From Dyella mobilis (lineage in GTDB: Bacteria > Pseudomonadota > Gammaproteobacteria > Xanthomonadales > Rhodanobacteraceae): a stretch of 64,000 nucleotides of DNA. Location: positions 434,001 through 498,000 of the forward strand of contig NZ_JADIKF010000040.1 in assembly GCF_016904945.1 (NCBI RefSeq). Reading direction: 5' to 3'. The position numbers and the translations under genes are program-made. Every line of letters starts with the position of its first letter. Positions within the stretch are counted from its first letter, which is position 1. The notes below the pieces were generated by a model. That model was given only the letters and a program-made list of their open reading frames with translations. It did not search any database and was not told where the DNA came from. Positions 10,235 through 18,842 of this stretch are shown here, in pieces.

Positions 10235-12334
10235 ATGAGCCGACGCCTACTCGTCACCCATGCCCTGCCCTATGCCAACGGCCCGCTGCACCTGGGCCAC
10301 ATGCTGGGCTATATCCAGACCGATATCTGGGTTCGTGCGCAGCGGATGATGGGCAGCGAAGTGCATTTCGTCGCCGCGGATGACGCACACGGCACGCCGA
10401 TCATGCTGGCCGCCGAAAAAGCCGGCCTGTCGCCGGAGGCCTTTATCAAGGGCATCCGTGCCGGCCACGAAGCCGACTTTGCCGACTTCCACTTCAGCTA
10501 CGACAACTACCACACCACGCACTCGGACGAGAACCGCGAGCTGGCGTCGCTGATCTATGCGCGCCTGCGCGACAACGGCTATATCGCCAAGCGCGACATC
10601 CAGCAGCTGTTCGATCCGGACAAGCAGATGTTCCTGCCGGATCGCTACATCAAGGGCACCTGCCCGAAGTGCGGCACCCCCGATCAATATGGCGACAACT
10701 GCGAAAACTGCGGCGCCACTTACGCTCCTACCGACCTGATCAACCCGTATTCGGTGGTATCGGGAGCTACCCCGGTGCTGCGCGATTCGGAACATTACTT
10801 CTTCGAACTGAGCAAGTTCGAATCGCTACTGCGCGACTGGTTCGGCGGCAAGCTGACCAAGGGTGCGCCGGTCGCCAACCCGGGCGTGGTGGCGAAATTG
10901 AAGGAGTGGCTGGACGGCGGCCTGAAGGATTGGGACATCTCCCGCGACGCGCCCTACTTCGGCTTTCCCATTCCCGACGCCCCAGGCAAGTTCTTCTATG
11001 TGTGGCTGGATGCGCCGGTGGGTTATCTGGCGAGCTTCCTCAACCTGTGCAACAAGACCGGGCTGAAGTTCGATGCCTTCCTGTCGGCGGACAGCGAAGC
11101 CGAAATGCATCACTTCATCGGCAAAGACATCATCAATTTCCACGGCCTGTTCTGGCCCGCCATGCTGCACGGTGCGCAAATGCGCACACCGACCGCACTG
11201 CACGTCAACGGCTATCTCACCGTGAACGGCGCGAAGATGTCCAAGTCGCGCGGCACCTTCATCCAGGCCCGCACCTACCTGGACGCCGGACTGCATCCGG
11301 AATTCCTGCGCTACTACTTCGCCACCATGCTGAGCGACACGCCGGTGGACGTGGACCTGGACCTGAAAGCCTTCGAAGAGCGCGTCAACTCGCACCTGGT
11401 CGGCAAGTGGGTAAACATTGCCAGCCGCACCGCGGGCTTCGTGCACAAGTTTTTCGACGGCCGCCTGGCCGCGCAGTTCTCGGCAGAGCAGAACGAACTG
11501 TGGCGCGTGCTGATCTCGCATTACGAAGGCGTGCCGGCGCTGTATGAAAGCGGTGAGTTCGCCGAGGCCATGCGCCGTTTCGTGCTGATCGCCGACCTGG
11601 TCAACGGCCACATCGCCACAAAGGCGCCGTGGTTGATGGCAAAGAACGAAAGCCAGCGCGAGGAACTGCACCAGGTGTGCTCGTTCTCGCTGGCGGCCTT
11701 CCGCCTGCTCGGCGGCCTGCTCAAGCCGGTGCTGCCGGCGACGGTGGAAGCAGCCGAGCAATTCCTGGCTGCTCCCATCGCCGACTTCGATGCCGCCACG
11801 GCAACGCTGCACAACCACAGTATCCAGGCATTCGAACCGTTGCTTTCGCGCATCGATCCCAAGCGCATCGAAGCGATGGTCGAAGCCTCGAAGGAATCGC
11901 TGGGCGCCGCGCCAGAAGCTGAAACCAATACCAAGAAACCTGCCAAGAAAGACAGCAAGCCCATGACCGAAAACACTGCCGCCACCGCCACGCAAGATGC
12001 CGCCGTCATCGGTATCGACGATTTCGCCAAGCTCGACCTGCGCGTGGGCAAAGTGCTCGCCTGCGAGTTCATCGACGGCTCGGACAAGCTGCTGCGTTTC
12101 GAACTGGACGCCGGCCCGCTGGGCAAGCGCCAGATCTTCTCCGGCATTCGCGCCGCCTACGGCGAACCGGAAAAGCTGATCGGCCGCAACGTGGTGTTCA
12201 TCGCCAACCTGGCTCCGCGCAAGATGCGCTTCGGCCTGTCCGAAGGCATGATTCTTTCGGCCGGCGACGGCGGCAGCGACCTGTTCCTGCTCGACGCCGA
12301 CCAGGGAGCGAAGCCGGGCGCCACCGTACGTTGA
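10235..12334 (+). CDS. metG: Methionyl-tRNA synthetase
   Basis: A 699-residue class I aminoacyl-tRNA synthetase that charges tRNA-Met with methionine. The HIGH-type motif is in YANGPLHLGHMLGY at residues 12-25. A zinc knuckle with two CxxC pairs (CPKC and CENC) lies at about 144-160, KMSKS follows GAKMSKSRGTF at about 334, and the anticodon-binding helical domain follows. After a charged Lys-rich linker at about 560-590 comes the C-terminal EMAP/Trbp111-like tRNA-binding domain (IDDFAKLDLRVGKVL to the end), which dimerises the enzyme. Full length. Confidence 0.97.
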   Translation: MSRRLLVTHALPYANGPLHLGHMLGYIQTDIWVRAQRMMGSEVHFVAADDAHGTPIMLAAEKAGLSPEAFIKGIRAGHEADFADFHFSYDNYHTTHSDENRELASLIYARLRDNGYIAKRDIQQLFDPDKQMFLPDRYIKGTCPKCGTPDQYGDNCENCGATYAPTDLINPYSVVSGATPVLRDSEHYFFELSKFESLLRDWFGGKLTKGAPVANPGVVAKLKEWLDGGLKDWDISRDAPYFGFPIPDAPGKFFYVWLDAPVGYLASFLNLCNKTGLKFDAFLSADSEAEMHHFIGKDIINFHGLFWPAMLHGAQMRTPTALHVNGYLTVNGAKMSKSRGTFIQARTYLDAGLHPEFLRYYFATMLSDTPVDVDLDLKAFEERVNSHLVGKWVNIASRTAGFVHKFFDGRLAAQFSAEQNELWRVLISHYEGVPALYESGEFAEAMRRFVLIADLVNGHIATKAPWLMAKNESQREELHQVCSFSLAAFRLLGGLLKPVLPATVEAAEQFLAAPIADFDAATATLHNHSIQAFEPLLSRIDPKRIEAMVEASKESLGAAPEAETNTKKPAKKDSKPMTENTAATATQDAAVIGIDDFAKLDLRVGKVLACEFIDGSDKLLRFELDAGPLGKRQIFSGIRAAYGEPEKLIGRNVVFIANLAPRKMRFGLSEGMILSAGDGGSDLFLLDADQGAKPGATVR

Positions 12335-12341
12335 TGTATTT

Positions 12342-12380
12342 ACTCCCTCTCCCCTCGGGGGAGAGGGTTGGGGTGAGGGG
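12342..12380 (+). repeat. 39-bp repeat, arm 1 of inverted pair
   Basis: G/C-rich sequence starting ACTCCCTCTCCCC, with its own internal hairpin (CCCTCTCCCC...GGGGAGAGGG). It is the reverse complement of 12452-12490 at 37 of 39 positions. It starts 7 bases after the metG stop. Confidence 0.8.
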
Positions 12381-12451
12381 CCAACCTCGCGAAAGATTTA
12401 AAGACTGCGATCGAATGCCTCAGGTGACCGTGGAGATCACTGCCAGAACAC

Positions 12452-12490
12452 CCCCTCACCCCAGCCCTCTCCCCCGAGGGGAGAGGGAGC
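12452..12490 (-). repeat. 39-bp repeat, arm 2 of inverted pair
   Basis: Inverted copy of 12342-12380 with 71 bases between the arms. The pair resembles REP/BIME-type elements common between genes in Xanthomonadales and pseudomonads. It ends 10 bases before the rnfB start. Confidence 0.8.
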
Positions 12491-12500
12491 AGGTGCGGCT

Positions 12501-13112
12501 GTGACCACTTCGCTCACTGACCGCATTGACGCATTGCTTCCGCAAACGCAGTGCGAGCAATGCGGCTACCACGGCTGCCGCCCCTACGCGGAAGCCGTCG
12601 CCAACGGCGAAGCCCAGATCAACCAATGCCCTCCGGGCGGCAGCGAAGGCATTGCCAAACTCGCCGCCCTGCTCGGCCGCGCACCGCTGCCATTGAACCC
12701 GGACAACGGCGTCGAAAAGCCGCGCACGCTCGCTCGCATCGTCGAAGCCGATTGCATCGGCTGCACCAAATGCATCCAGGTCTGCCCGGTCGATGCGATC
12801 GTCGGCGCCAACAAACTGATGCATACCGTGATCGCCGACGACTGCACCGGTTGCGAGCGCTGCGTGCCGGCCTGTCCAGTCGACTGCATCGTGCTCGAAC
12901 CCATGTCGCCGGCACAGGCCGACGATCCGGCGCACGTGGACGCCGCACGCCAGCACTTCGTGCGTCGCGAAGCACGCTTGGCCGCCCAGCAAACCCAGCG
13001 CGAAGCCGAACTGGCGACACGCAAAGCACAGGTGCACGCGCAAGGCTCCAGCCAAAGCGTGCTCGATGCACTGGCACGCGCACGCGCCAAAAAACAGGAA
13101 CCCAAAGCGTGA
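12501..13112 (+). CDS. rnfB: RnfB-type ferredoxin (solitary, no membrane anchor)
   Basis: A 203-residue Fe-S protein. It has an RnfB-like 4Fe-4S domain (CEQCGYHGCRPYAEAV ... NQCPPGG) at about 18-48, then two ferredoxin 4Fe-4S motifs (CIGCTKCIQVCPVDAI and CTGCERCVPACPVDCI) at about 85-130, and an Ala/Arg/Gln-rich helical tail. The membrane helix that normally opens RnfB is absent; the GTG at 12501 begins right at the Fe-S domain. No other rnf/rsx subunit gene is nearby. It overlaps nth by four bases (GTGA), keeping the rsx-nth neighbourhood known from Escherichia coli. Confidence 0.88.
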   Translation: MTTSLTDRIDALLPQTQCEQCGYHGCRPYAEAVANGEAQINQCPPGGSEGIAKLAALLGRAPLPLNPDNGVEKPRTLARIVEADCIGCTKCIQVCPVDAIVGANKLMHTVIADDCTGCERCVPACPVDCIVLEPMSPAQADDPAHVDAARQHFVRREARLAAQQTQREAELATRKAQVHAQGSSQSVLDALARARAKKQEPKA

Positions 13113-13747
13113 AGAAAGCGGACGTCGTCGACCTGTTCACCCGCCTGCGCGAGCTCAATCCGCACCCCACCACCGAATTGGCCTACACCACGCCCTTCGA
13201 ATTGCTGGTGGCCGTGGTGCTTTCCGCCCAGGCCACCGACGTCGGCGTCAACAAGGCCACCCGCAAGCTCTACCCCGTTGCCAATACGGCGCAGGCGATC
13301 CTCGACCTGGGCGAAGAAAAGCTCAAGCGCTACATCAGCACGATCGGCCTGTTCAATGCCAAGGCCAAGAACGTCATGGCGCTGTGCCGCATCCTGGTCG
13401 ATCAATACGACGGCAACGTGCCGGACACCCGCGAAGCATTGGAAGCCCTGCCGGGTGTCGGCCGCAAGACCGCCAACGTGGTGCTCAACACCGCCTTCGG
13501 CCATCCGACGATTGCCGTGGACACGCACATCTTTCGCGTTGCAAACCGCACCGGGCTGGCGCCGGGCAAGGATGTGCGCGCGGTCGAGGACAAACTGGAA
13601 AAGGTCATCCCGGCGGAATTCAAGCAGGACGCGCATCATTGGCTGATCCTGCACGGCCGCTATGTATGCAAGGCGCGCAAGCCCGATTGCCCGCAATGCG
13701 TGATCAGGGATCTGTGCCGATATAAAGACAAGACGCCGGAAAAATAA
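13109..13747 (+). CDS. nth: Endonuclease III
   Basis: A 212-residue DNA glycosylase/AP lyase that removes oxidised pyrimidines in base excision repair. The helix-hairpin-helix LPGVGRKTANVVLN contains the catalytic Lys, and AVDTHIFRVANR carries the catalytic Asp. The C-terminal 4Fe-4S loop has the canonical Cys spacing 6-2-5 (CKARKPDCPQCVIRDLC). The start is the GTG at 13109 overlapping the rnfB stop, so the ferredoxin and the Fe-S glycosylase are co-translated. Confidence 0.96.
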   Translation: MKKADVVDLFTRLRELNPHPTTELAYTTPFELLVAVVLSAQATDVGVNKATRKLYPVANTAQAILDLGEEKLKRYISTIGLFNAKAKNVMALCRILVDQYDGNVPDTREALEALPGVGRKTANVVLNTAFGHPTIAVDTHIFRVANRTGLAPGKDVRAVEDKLEKVIPAEFKQDAHHWLILHGRYVCKARKPDCPQCVIRDLCRYKDKTPEK

Positions 13748-13750
13748 CCC

Positions 13751-13786
13751 GTCGCGACGCGAAGGAGTCGGCGACTTCTATTTTTT
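13751..13786 (+). terminator. Probable Rho-independent terminator after nth
   Basis: A stem with arms GTCGCGAC and GTCGGCGAC (one bulge) starts 3 bases after the nth stop and is followed by TTCTATTTTTT. Confidence 0.6.
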
Positions 13787-13801
13787 CATCCCATAAAAAA
13801 A

Positions 13802-13828
13802 CGCCGCCCCGGCCTGCTCCGGGACGGC
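13802..13828 (-). terminator. Rho-independent terminator of the can-sulP operon
   Basis: Arms CGCCGCCCCGG and CCGGGACGGCG (10 of 11 paired) enclose a short loop. On the minus strand the stem is followed by a run of T (the A-run at 13795-13801), placing it 25 bases after the sulP stop. Confidence 0.8.
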
Positions 13829-13852
13829 GAAATGAGACAGCGCGACAGCTCG

Positions 13853-15367
13853 CTAGGCTGCCTTGCGCACACCCTCAACGCGCCGGTGCAGCGCGTGCCA
13901 ATCCACCACCAGCTCGCAGCCGCGTACCGGCGCATTGCGCCCCCAGTCGGTCAGCAATTCCAGGCATGCTTGATCGACGTGACGAAGGCGATCCACTTCG
14001 AGCAATACCCGCGTATTGGGCGGCACGCGTTCCAGCGTTCGTGCCAATGCAGGCACCTTTAGGAAGGTGGCGGAACCGTCGAGTTGCAGCAACTGAGTGC
14101 CCGACTCATGGTGCGCGTCCAGGCCCACTTTCAGCCGCGACGATTGAATCGCCAGCCGCAACAGCGACAGAGCAAAACCGATCAGCACGCCGGCCAGCAA
14201 ATCCGTCGCCACGATGGCCAGTGTCGTGGCCACATAGATCAGCGCGGTGCCGCGGCCATAGACGGCCAGGCTTTTTATCTGCTTGAGGTTCACCATCTTG
14301 ATGCCGGTATAGACCAGGATGCCGGCGAGGCACGCCACCGGCGTCATGCGCATCAGCCACGGCAACAGCGTCGCAAACACGAGGATCCAGCCGCCGTGCA
14401 GGATGGTTGCCACGCGCGTCGCGGATCCTGCCTGCACATTCGCCGCGCTGCGCACGATCACGCCGGTCATCGGCAAAGCACCCAGTACGCCGCAGATCAG
14501 GTTGCCCACGCCTTGCGCTGCCAGTTCACGATCGTAGCGAGTGCGCACGCCGCTGTGCATACGATCGACGGCTGCCGCCGACAGCAACGTTTCCGCACTC
14601 GCGATCAAGGCAAAGGTGAAGGCAGCCACCAACGTGTACGGCTGCAGCAAGCCGCCCAGGCTATCGAACGCCGGCAACGTTACGGTCGCCCAAAGATTCG
14701 ATGGCACCTCCACCTTGTTCACGCTCGTGCCCAGCCATTGCACCGCTGCCGTGACCGCGACCACGGCAAGCAAGGCACCGGGCACGAAGCGCAACGATGC
14801 CGGGCGCAACTTTTCCCAGGCGAGCATGATCGCGATGGTACTGACGCCCACCAGCAAAGCCGCCAGATTCCCGCCTCCGCCGCTGATTGCGTCATGCAAC
14901 GCGGCCGGCAGCGCGGCAAAATTTTCCAGTCCGCGCGCCTTGGGGACGGCATCGATCAATACGTGCAATTGGGATGCAACGATCAGGATGCCGATACCCG
15001 ACAGCATGCCGGCCACCACGGCCGGCGAAATCATGCGGAACCACACGCCGAGCCGGCTCAGGCCGGCAACGACCTGGATCAGTCCGGCGAGCGCCACCAC
15101 CGGCCCTAGCGCGGCCACACCGTGCTCGCGCACCAGCTCGAATACCAACACGGCCAGGCCCGCGGCAGGCCCGCTGACCTGCAAGGGCGATCCGCAGATC
15201 GCCCCCACCACGATGCCGCCGACGATGCCGGTGATCAGGCCGGCTGCCGGCGGCATCCCCGACGCGATCGCGATGCCCATGCACAAGGGCAACGCCACCA
15301 GGAACACCACGATCGAACCGAGCAAGTCACGGCCGAACAGGCCTTGCGAAAAATATCCTCGTATCAC
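13853..15367 (-). CDS. SulP family inorganic anion transporter
   Basis: A 504-residue membrane protein of the SLC26/SulP family with about 10-12 hydrophobic segments and a short C-terminal STAS-like cytoplasmic domain (about 410-504, with VLLEVDRLRHVDQACLELL). Landmarks include LPLCMGIAIASGMPPAAGLITG and the QVSGPAAGLAVLV segment of the substrate-binding half-helix. It follows the beta-carbonic anhydrase by 10 bases, so bicarbonate is a likelier substrate than sulfate; this is inferred from context. The start is the GTG at 15367, preceded by GAGGAG at 6 bases. Confidence 0.9.
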   Translation of the reverse strand: MIRGYFSQGLFGRDLLGSIVVFLVALPLCMGIAIASGMPPAAGLITGIVGGIVVGAICGSPLQVSGPAAGLAVLVFELVREHGVAALGPVVALAGLIQVVAGLSRLGVWFRMISPAVVAGMLSGIGILIVASQLHVLIDAVPKARGLENFAALPAALHDAISGGGGNLAALLVGVSTIAIMLAWEKLRPASLRFVPGALLAVVAVTAAVQWLGTSVNKVEVPSNLWATVTLPAFDSLGGLLQPYTLVAAFTFALIASAETLLSAAAVDRMHSGVRTRYDRELAAQGVGNLICGVLGALPMTGVIVRSAANVQAGSATRVATILHGGWILVFATLLPWLMRMTPVACLAGILVYTGIKMVNLKQIKSLAVYGRGTALIYVATTLAIVATDLLAGVLIGFALSLLRLAIQSSRLKVGLDAHHESGTQLLQLDGSATFLKVPALARTLERVPPNTRVLLEVDRLRHVDQACLELLTDWGRNAPVRGCELVVDWHALHRRVEGVRKAA

Positions 15368-15377
15368 GATGCACTCC

Positions 15378-16061
15378 TCATGCAGCCGAAGCCACGGCCG
15401 TGGCAAAGCGCACGTGCGGGGTAGCTTCGGGCAATTCATCGTTGCCCGGCTCGATCAGCACGAAGCAACCTCGTTGCGCATCAAATGCCTGCAGTTCCGC
15501 ATGGGCGATGTCGTACACCCAGCCATGAATGCTCAGGCTGCCGCTGGCAAGGGCCGCGGCGACCGCCGGCAGGGTGCGCAGATGTTCAAGCTGGCCCACG
15601 ACGTTCTCGCGGGTGAGACACGCCACGCATTCCTCATCCGACAAGCCGACGCTGTTCTGCTCCACGACGTAGCGTGCTACGTCGGCATGCTTCAACCATG
15701 CCGCGACCGACGGCATGCTCTGCACCAGCTCCGGCTTGCGCAACGCCTTCATCGCGCCGCAATCGGAGTGGCCGCAGATCACGATGTGCTCCACCTTCAG
15801 CACCCTTACTGCGTATTCGATGGCCGCTACCACGCCGCTTACGTGCTGGGCATAAGGCGGCACGATGTTGCCAATATTGCGGTAGACGAACAATTCGCCC
15901 GGCTGAGTGGTGAACATCAGTTCGGGCATCACGCGCGAATCGGCGCAGGTGATGAACATGATGCTGGGACTCTGGCCGGACGCCAGCTTCTGGAACACGT
16001 CGCGCTGATGCGGAAAGACCTGTTCACGAAAATGTTCGAAACCACGAATCAGACGTTTCAT
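15378..16061 (-). CDS. can: Beta-class carbonic anhydrase
   Basis: A 227-residue zinc enzyme interconverting CO2 and bicarbonate. Zinc ligands are visible in ITCADSRV (Cys and Asp) and ICGHSDCGAM (His and Cys), and the RNIGNIVPPY segment is typical. The ATG at 16061 is preferred to the one at 16073 because AGG stands 6-7 bases before it. It is the first gene of the can-sulP pair, a plausible CO2/bicarbonate homeostasis unit. Confidence 0.95.
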   Translation of the reverse strand: MKRLIRGFEHFREQVFPHQRDVFQKLASGQSPSIMFITCADSRVMPELMFTTQPGELFVYRNIGNIVPPYAQHVSGVVAAIEYAVRVLKVEHIVICGHSDCGAMKALRKPELVQSMPSVAAWLKHADVARYVVEQNSVGLSDEECVACLTRENVVGQLEHLRTLPAVAAALASGSLSIHGWVYDIAHAELQAFDAQRGCFVLIEPGNDELPEATPHVRFATAVASAA

Positions 16062-16218
16062 GGAAAACCTCACGATGCAAGATGTCGCGGCGGTTCGGGC
16101 CGCCGTTCAAATTAGGAATGCGATGCCGCAAGCGCGTGCATGCCGACGTGCGCCGGGCGTGCGCAATACGCTTGTCGTTTGAATCGAAAGACGGGCGGCT
16201 GGCAGGCCGCCGAGCGCA

Positions 16219-16587
16219 TCAGGCGATGCGCGGAGGACGCAACAAGGCTGCGGCTGGCGCTGGGCGCGGCGAAGCGCTCACGCCTCGTGGAGCACGCGAA
16301 GGGAGATAGTCCAGATGGACGTGCGCAGCCGAAAGCAAGGCCATTTCTTCGTCGGCATCGTCGTCGACGAGCGCAACGCCATGGCTGGCCGGAACTTCAA
16401 CGGAAACAGGTTGCCAGCCGCTATGCGCGGAAGCACTGCCGGCATCTAGCGTCACCGATAACTCGATGCCCTGCGCGGGTGCATTCGCTCGCGCCTGCAC
16501 CCCGGTGATACAGCCACTCGCCAGCCACAGCGCGACGAACGCGCACAGCATAGTGAAGACGGAACGAGAGCGGCTGCGCAAAAACAT
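16219..16587 (-). CDS. Small putative lipoprotein
   Basis: A 122-residue protein beginning with a basic stretch and a hydrophobic core (VFTMLCAFVALWLASGC), with lipobox LASGC giving a lipidated Cys at about residue 25. The mature part has a beta-like segment (IELSVTLDAGSASAHSG, VSVEVPASHGVALVDDDADE) and an Ala/Pro/Arg-rich tail. No family is recognised. It lies between the porin terminator and can on the same strand. The frame is open further upstream, but the signal sequence fixes the start near 16587. Confidence 0.5.
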   Translation of the reverse strand: MFLRSRSRSVFTMLCAFVALWLASGCITGVQARANAPAQGIELSVTLDAGSASAHSGWQPVSVEVPASHGVALVDDDADEEMALLSAAHVHLDYLPSRAPRGVSASPRPAPAAALLRPPRIA

Positions 16588-16704
16588 GCGGGTAAAGCTA
16601 TCGGAATTGCGTGCTGCGCCGCAAGTCGAAACTGCACGAATGACGATCGCAATGCTGATCATCCATTCACATTGCCGCCCACATTTCGGGGAAATGCAAA
16701 AAGC

Positions 16705-16730
16705 AAACGGCGGGCATAGGCCCGCCGTTT
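16705..16730. terminator. Rho-independent terminator after the porin gene
   Basis: A perfect 11-bp stem (AAACGGCGGGC / GCCCGCCGTTT) with a 4-base loop and flanking A/T tracts, 59 bases after the porin stop. Confidence 0.85.
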
Positions 16731-16789
16731 TTCCATCCCTAGGTCGAACTCCCTTCTGATAACCAGTCCAGCTCTTTGCTTCCAGCCGA

Positions 16790-18481
16790 TTAGAACGGGT
16801 AGTAGCGCAAGCTGGTGAAGAACATGTTGTCCGAAGCGCTCGGTGCATTGCCCTTGCTGTCGACAAACAGCTGGCGCGAAGCATGCGAGAACTGTGTACC
16901 GAACTGCACCTTGCCGAACTTGCCCTGGTAGAACTTCCACCAGAAGCCGATCGTCTGCTCGGAAACCTGACGGGTCTGACCCGTGCAATCGGAAGCCGAA
17001 CCGTAGACCAGGCAGTCGCTGTTGTTGTAGCCGAGCAGCGGCGAACCGTAGCCGAACGCCTTGCCGTTCGCGCCGTTGGTTACGTAGCTGTCCTGCTGCT
17101 CGCGGCCGCCAGCGGCGTACACGTCGAGGGCGTCGGTGGCATGCCAGGTCAACGTGGCCAGCGCCATGTTTTCCTTCAGCGGATGCGGGCCGCCGTTCGG
17201 GTTGTACGTAATGTCGTTCAAGCCAGCCGTGCCGTAACGGCCAATGCCCTTGCCGGCCATGCCCGAAACCTGCAGATCCAGCACCTTCGGAACCAGCGGC
17301 AACAGCATGCCGATACCAAAGCCGCCGCCGTGCGCGGTCGCGTTGCTGGTCGCGCCGGGGCCGCCATTGGCGGTGGTCGGCGTGACGCGGGTGGTGAATT
17401 CACGCGAGATGCCGAACAGTTCGTAGTGACCCCAACCCGGATCGGCCGCGAACTTCACGAGCACGTCCGGAACGCTGTTGAGGGACACCGAGTTGAGCGA
17501 GTCATACAGGCTGCCGGCACCGATCGTCGCGGTCGTCGCCGAGTAGCCCTTGGTGCCCGGACCCGCCACGGCGCCAACGCCGGCGGTCTGCGGATTTTCC
17601 ACCGAGATACCCAACCACCACATCTTGTCCCAGTCCTTCACGAGGCGCAGCTGGGTCTGGCGAGCCCAGGTGAAGCCCACGGCGTACTGAGCGTCGATGG
17701 TGGGAGGCAGCACTTCCTTGCCCGGGGTGATACCGACGCTGTCCAGCGTCAGCAGCGACCAGGCCTGGCCGGCCAATGCGTGCAGGCCCAGGTCGTTCCA
17801 ATCGATCGACGTCCACAACTGGCGGACGCGCATGTTGAACGAGTTGCTCTCGTTCATGTTGGCAGTCTGGGCGCCACCGAGGAAGTCAGTCTCGTAGTAG
17901 CCGGTGACGTGCGTGGAGTCGTTGATGTCGCCTTCCGCCTTGATGGTCAGGCGGCTCTGGCGAGCGCTGTACAGGAACTGGTCGTTCTTGGCGTTGGTCA
18001 CCGGGTAGCTGGTGGTGGCGCCGCTGGTGGTGTTGATCGGCGCGCTGCTGGTGCCGCCCTGGAACGGAATGGCCGTGAACTTGGTGGCCACGTCATCGCC
18101 CGTGTCGCGCGAACGGTACGCCGATTCAGCCGCGAGGAAGCCGCCGAAGGTCCACTTCACGCCGCCGGAGCCGCCCAAGGTGTCGCCAAGCTTGGTCGAA
18201 GCCTGCTGCTGAGCCTGCACCACTTGAGCCTGCGTAGCCTGAACCTGCGCCTGCGTGGTCTGCACGGCCTGGGCCGTCTGAGCCTGTGCCTGCGTCTGTG
18301 CGGCCGACTGCGACTCCAGATCCGAAACCTTCTGCTCCAGTGCTGCGATCTCGGCCTTCATCTGCGCCAGTTCAGCGGCGCTGACGGTGACTTTCTTGGA
18401 GGTAGCCTGAGCAGACACAGCGGTAACGCTGGTCAAGCCCAAACCGGCAGCAATGGCCACCGTGAGCATCTTGGAACGCAT
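16790..18481 (-). CDS. Outer-membrane porin with N-terminal coiled coil
   Basis: A 563-residue exported protein. The signal peptide (MLTVAIAAGLGLTSVTAVSA) is followed by a predicted coiled coil with ELAQMKAEIAALEQKVSDLE and a Gln/Ala-rich stretch of repeated QAQ/TQAQVQ words to about residue 105, then a beta-barrel ending in SLRYYPF with the terminal Phe of outer-membrane proteins. The plan resembles DcaP- and OprO/P-type porins; the substrate is not certain. Proximity to pst-phoU and an upstream CTGTCAC site suggest phosphate or polyphosphate uptake (inferred). The ATG at 18481 has GGAG 7 bases before it. Confidence 0.82.
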   Translation of the reverse strand: MRSKMLTVAIAAGLGLTSVTAVSAQATSKKVTVSAAELAQMKAEIAALEQKVSDLESQSAAQTQAQAQTAQAVQTTQAQVQATQAQVVQAQQQASTKLGDTLGGSGGVKWTFGGFLAAESAYRSRDTGDDVATKFTAIPFQGGTSSAPINTTSGATTSYPVTNAKNDQFLYSARQSRLTIKAEGDINDSTHVTGYYETDFLGGAQTANMNESNSFNMRVRQLWTSIDWNDLGLHALAGQAWSLLTLDSVGITPGKEVLPPTIDAQYAVGFTWARQTQLRLVKDWDKMWWLGISVENPQTAGVGAVAGPGTKGYSATTATIGAGSLYDSLNSVSLNSVPDVLVKFAADPGWGHYELFGISREFTTRVTPTTANGGPGATSNATAHGGGFGIGMLLPLVPKVLDLQVSGMAGKGIGRYGTAGLNDITYNPNGGPHPLKENMALATLTWHATDALDVYAAGGREQQDSYVTNGANGKAFGYGSPLLGYNNSDCLVYGSASDCTGQTRQVSEQTIGFWWKFYQGKFGKVQFGTQFSHASRQLFVDSKGNAPSASDNMFFTSLRYYPF

Positions 18482-18580
18482 GTAATGTCTCCGCTTTATT
18501 GATGAATCCACCGGTCCTCGAGATTTCCCCTGGAGGGCCGACGGGATGCGCGCATCATCGGGCGGGAGCTTTACCGTTAG

Positions 18581-18598
18581 ATGGATGTTATGTGACAG
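18581..18598 (-). promoter_or_regulatory. Candidate Pho box upstream of porin
   Basis: Minus strand CTGTCACATAACATCCAT, about 100 bases before the porin start. The first half is a good PhoB half-site, and the 11-base unit (CTGTCACATAA / CATCCATCTAA) recurs imperfectly. Confidence 0.4.
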
Positions 18599-18630
18599 AA
18601 CGACGACAAGACACGTGGGTCGTCATCAAC

Positions 18631-18700
18631 GGGGAACGGGGAACGGGGAACGGGGAACGGGGAACGGGGAACGGGGAACGGGGAACGGGGAACGGGGAAC
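18631..18700. repeat. Tandem heptamer array (GGGGAAC x10)
   Basis: Ten uninterrupted copies of GGGGAAC lie between the porin and rnt. Their complements recur at 18795-18822, so the two arrays can pair into a long stem. Perfect identity of the copies points to recent slippage expansion. Confidence 0.95.
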
Positions 18701-18794
18701 AGGGAAGAGCATCCCACCTGCACACCCGTCATCCAGCTTTTTTCAACACACGTTCCCCGCGAAGCGAAACGCCTCAGCCCCCAACAACCTAAAC

Positions 18795-18822
18795 GTTCCC
18801 CGTTCCCTGTTCCCCGTTCCCC
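18795..18822. repeat. Inverted heptamer array (GTTCCCC x4)
   Basis: Four copies of the complementary heptamer, one with a C-to-T change, lie immediately before rnt. They leave no Shine-Dalgarno sequence in front of the rnt start. Confidence 0.95.
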
Positions 18823-18842
18823 GCTCTATGTATGCTTCCCCG

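Noticed and set aside
18499..18792. Open frames encoding NGERGTG repeats
   Set aside because: They come only from translation of the GGGGAAC array and have no supported start or conserved part.
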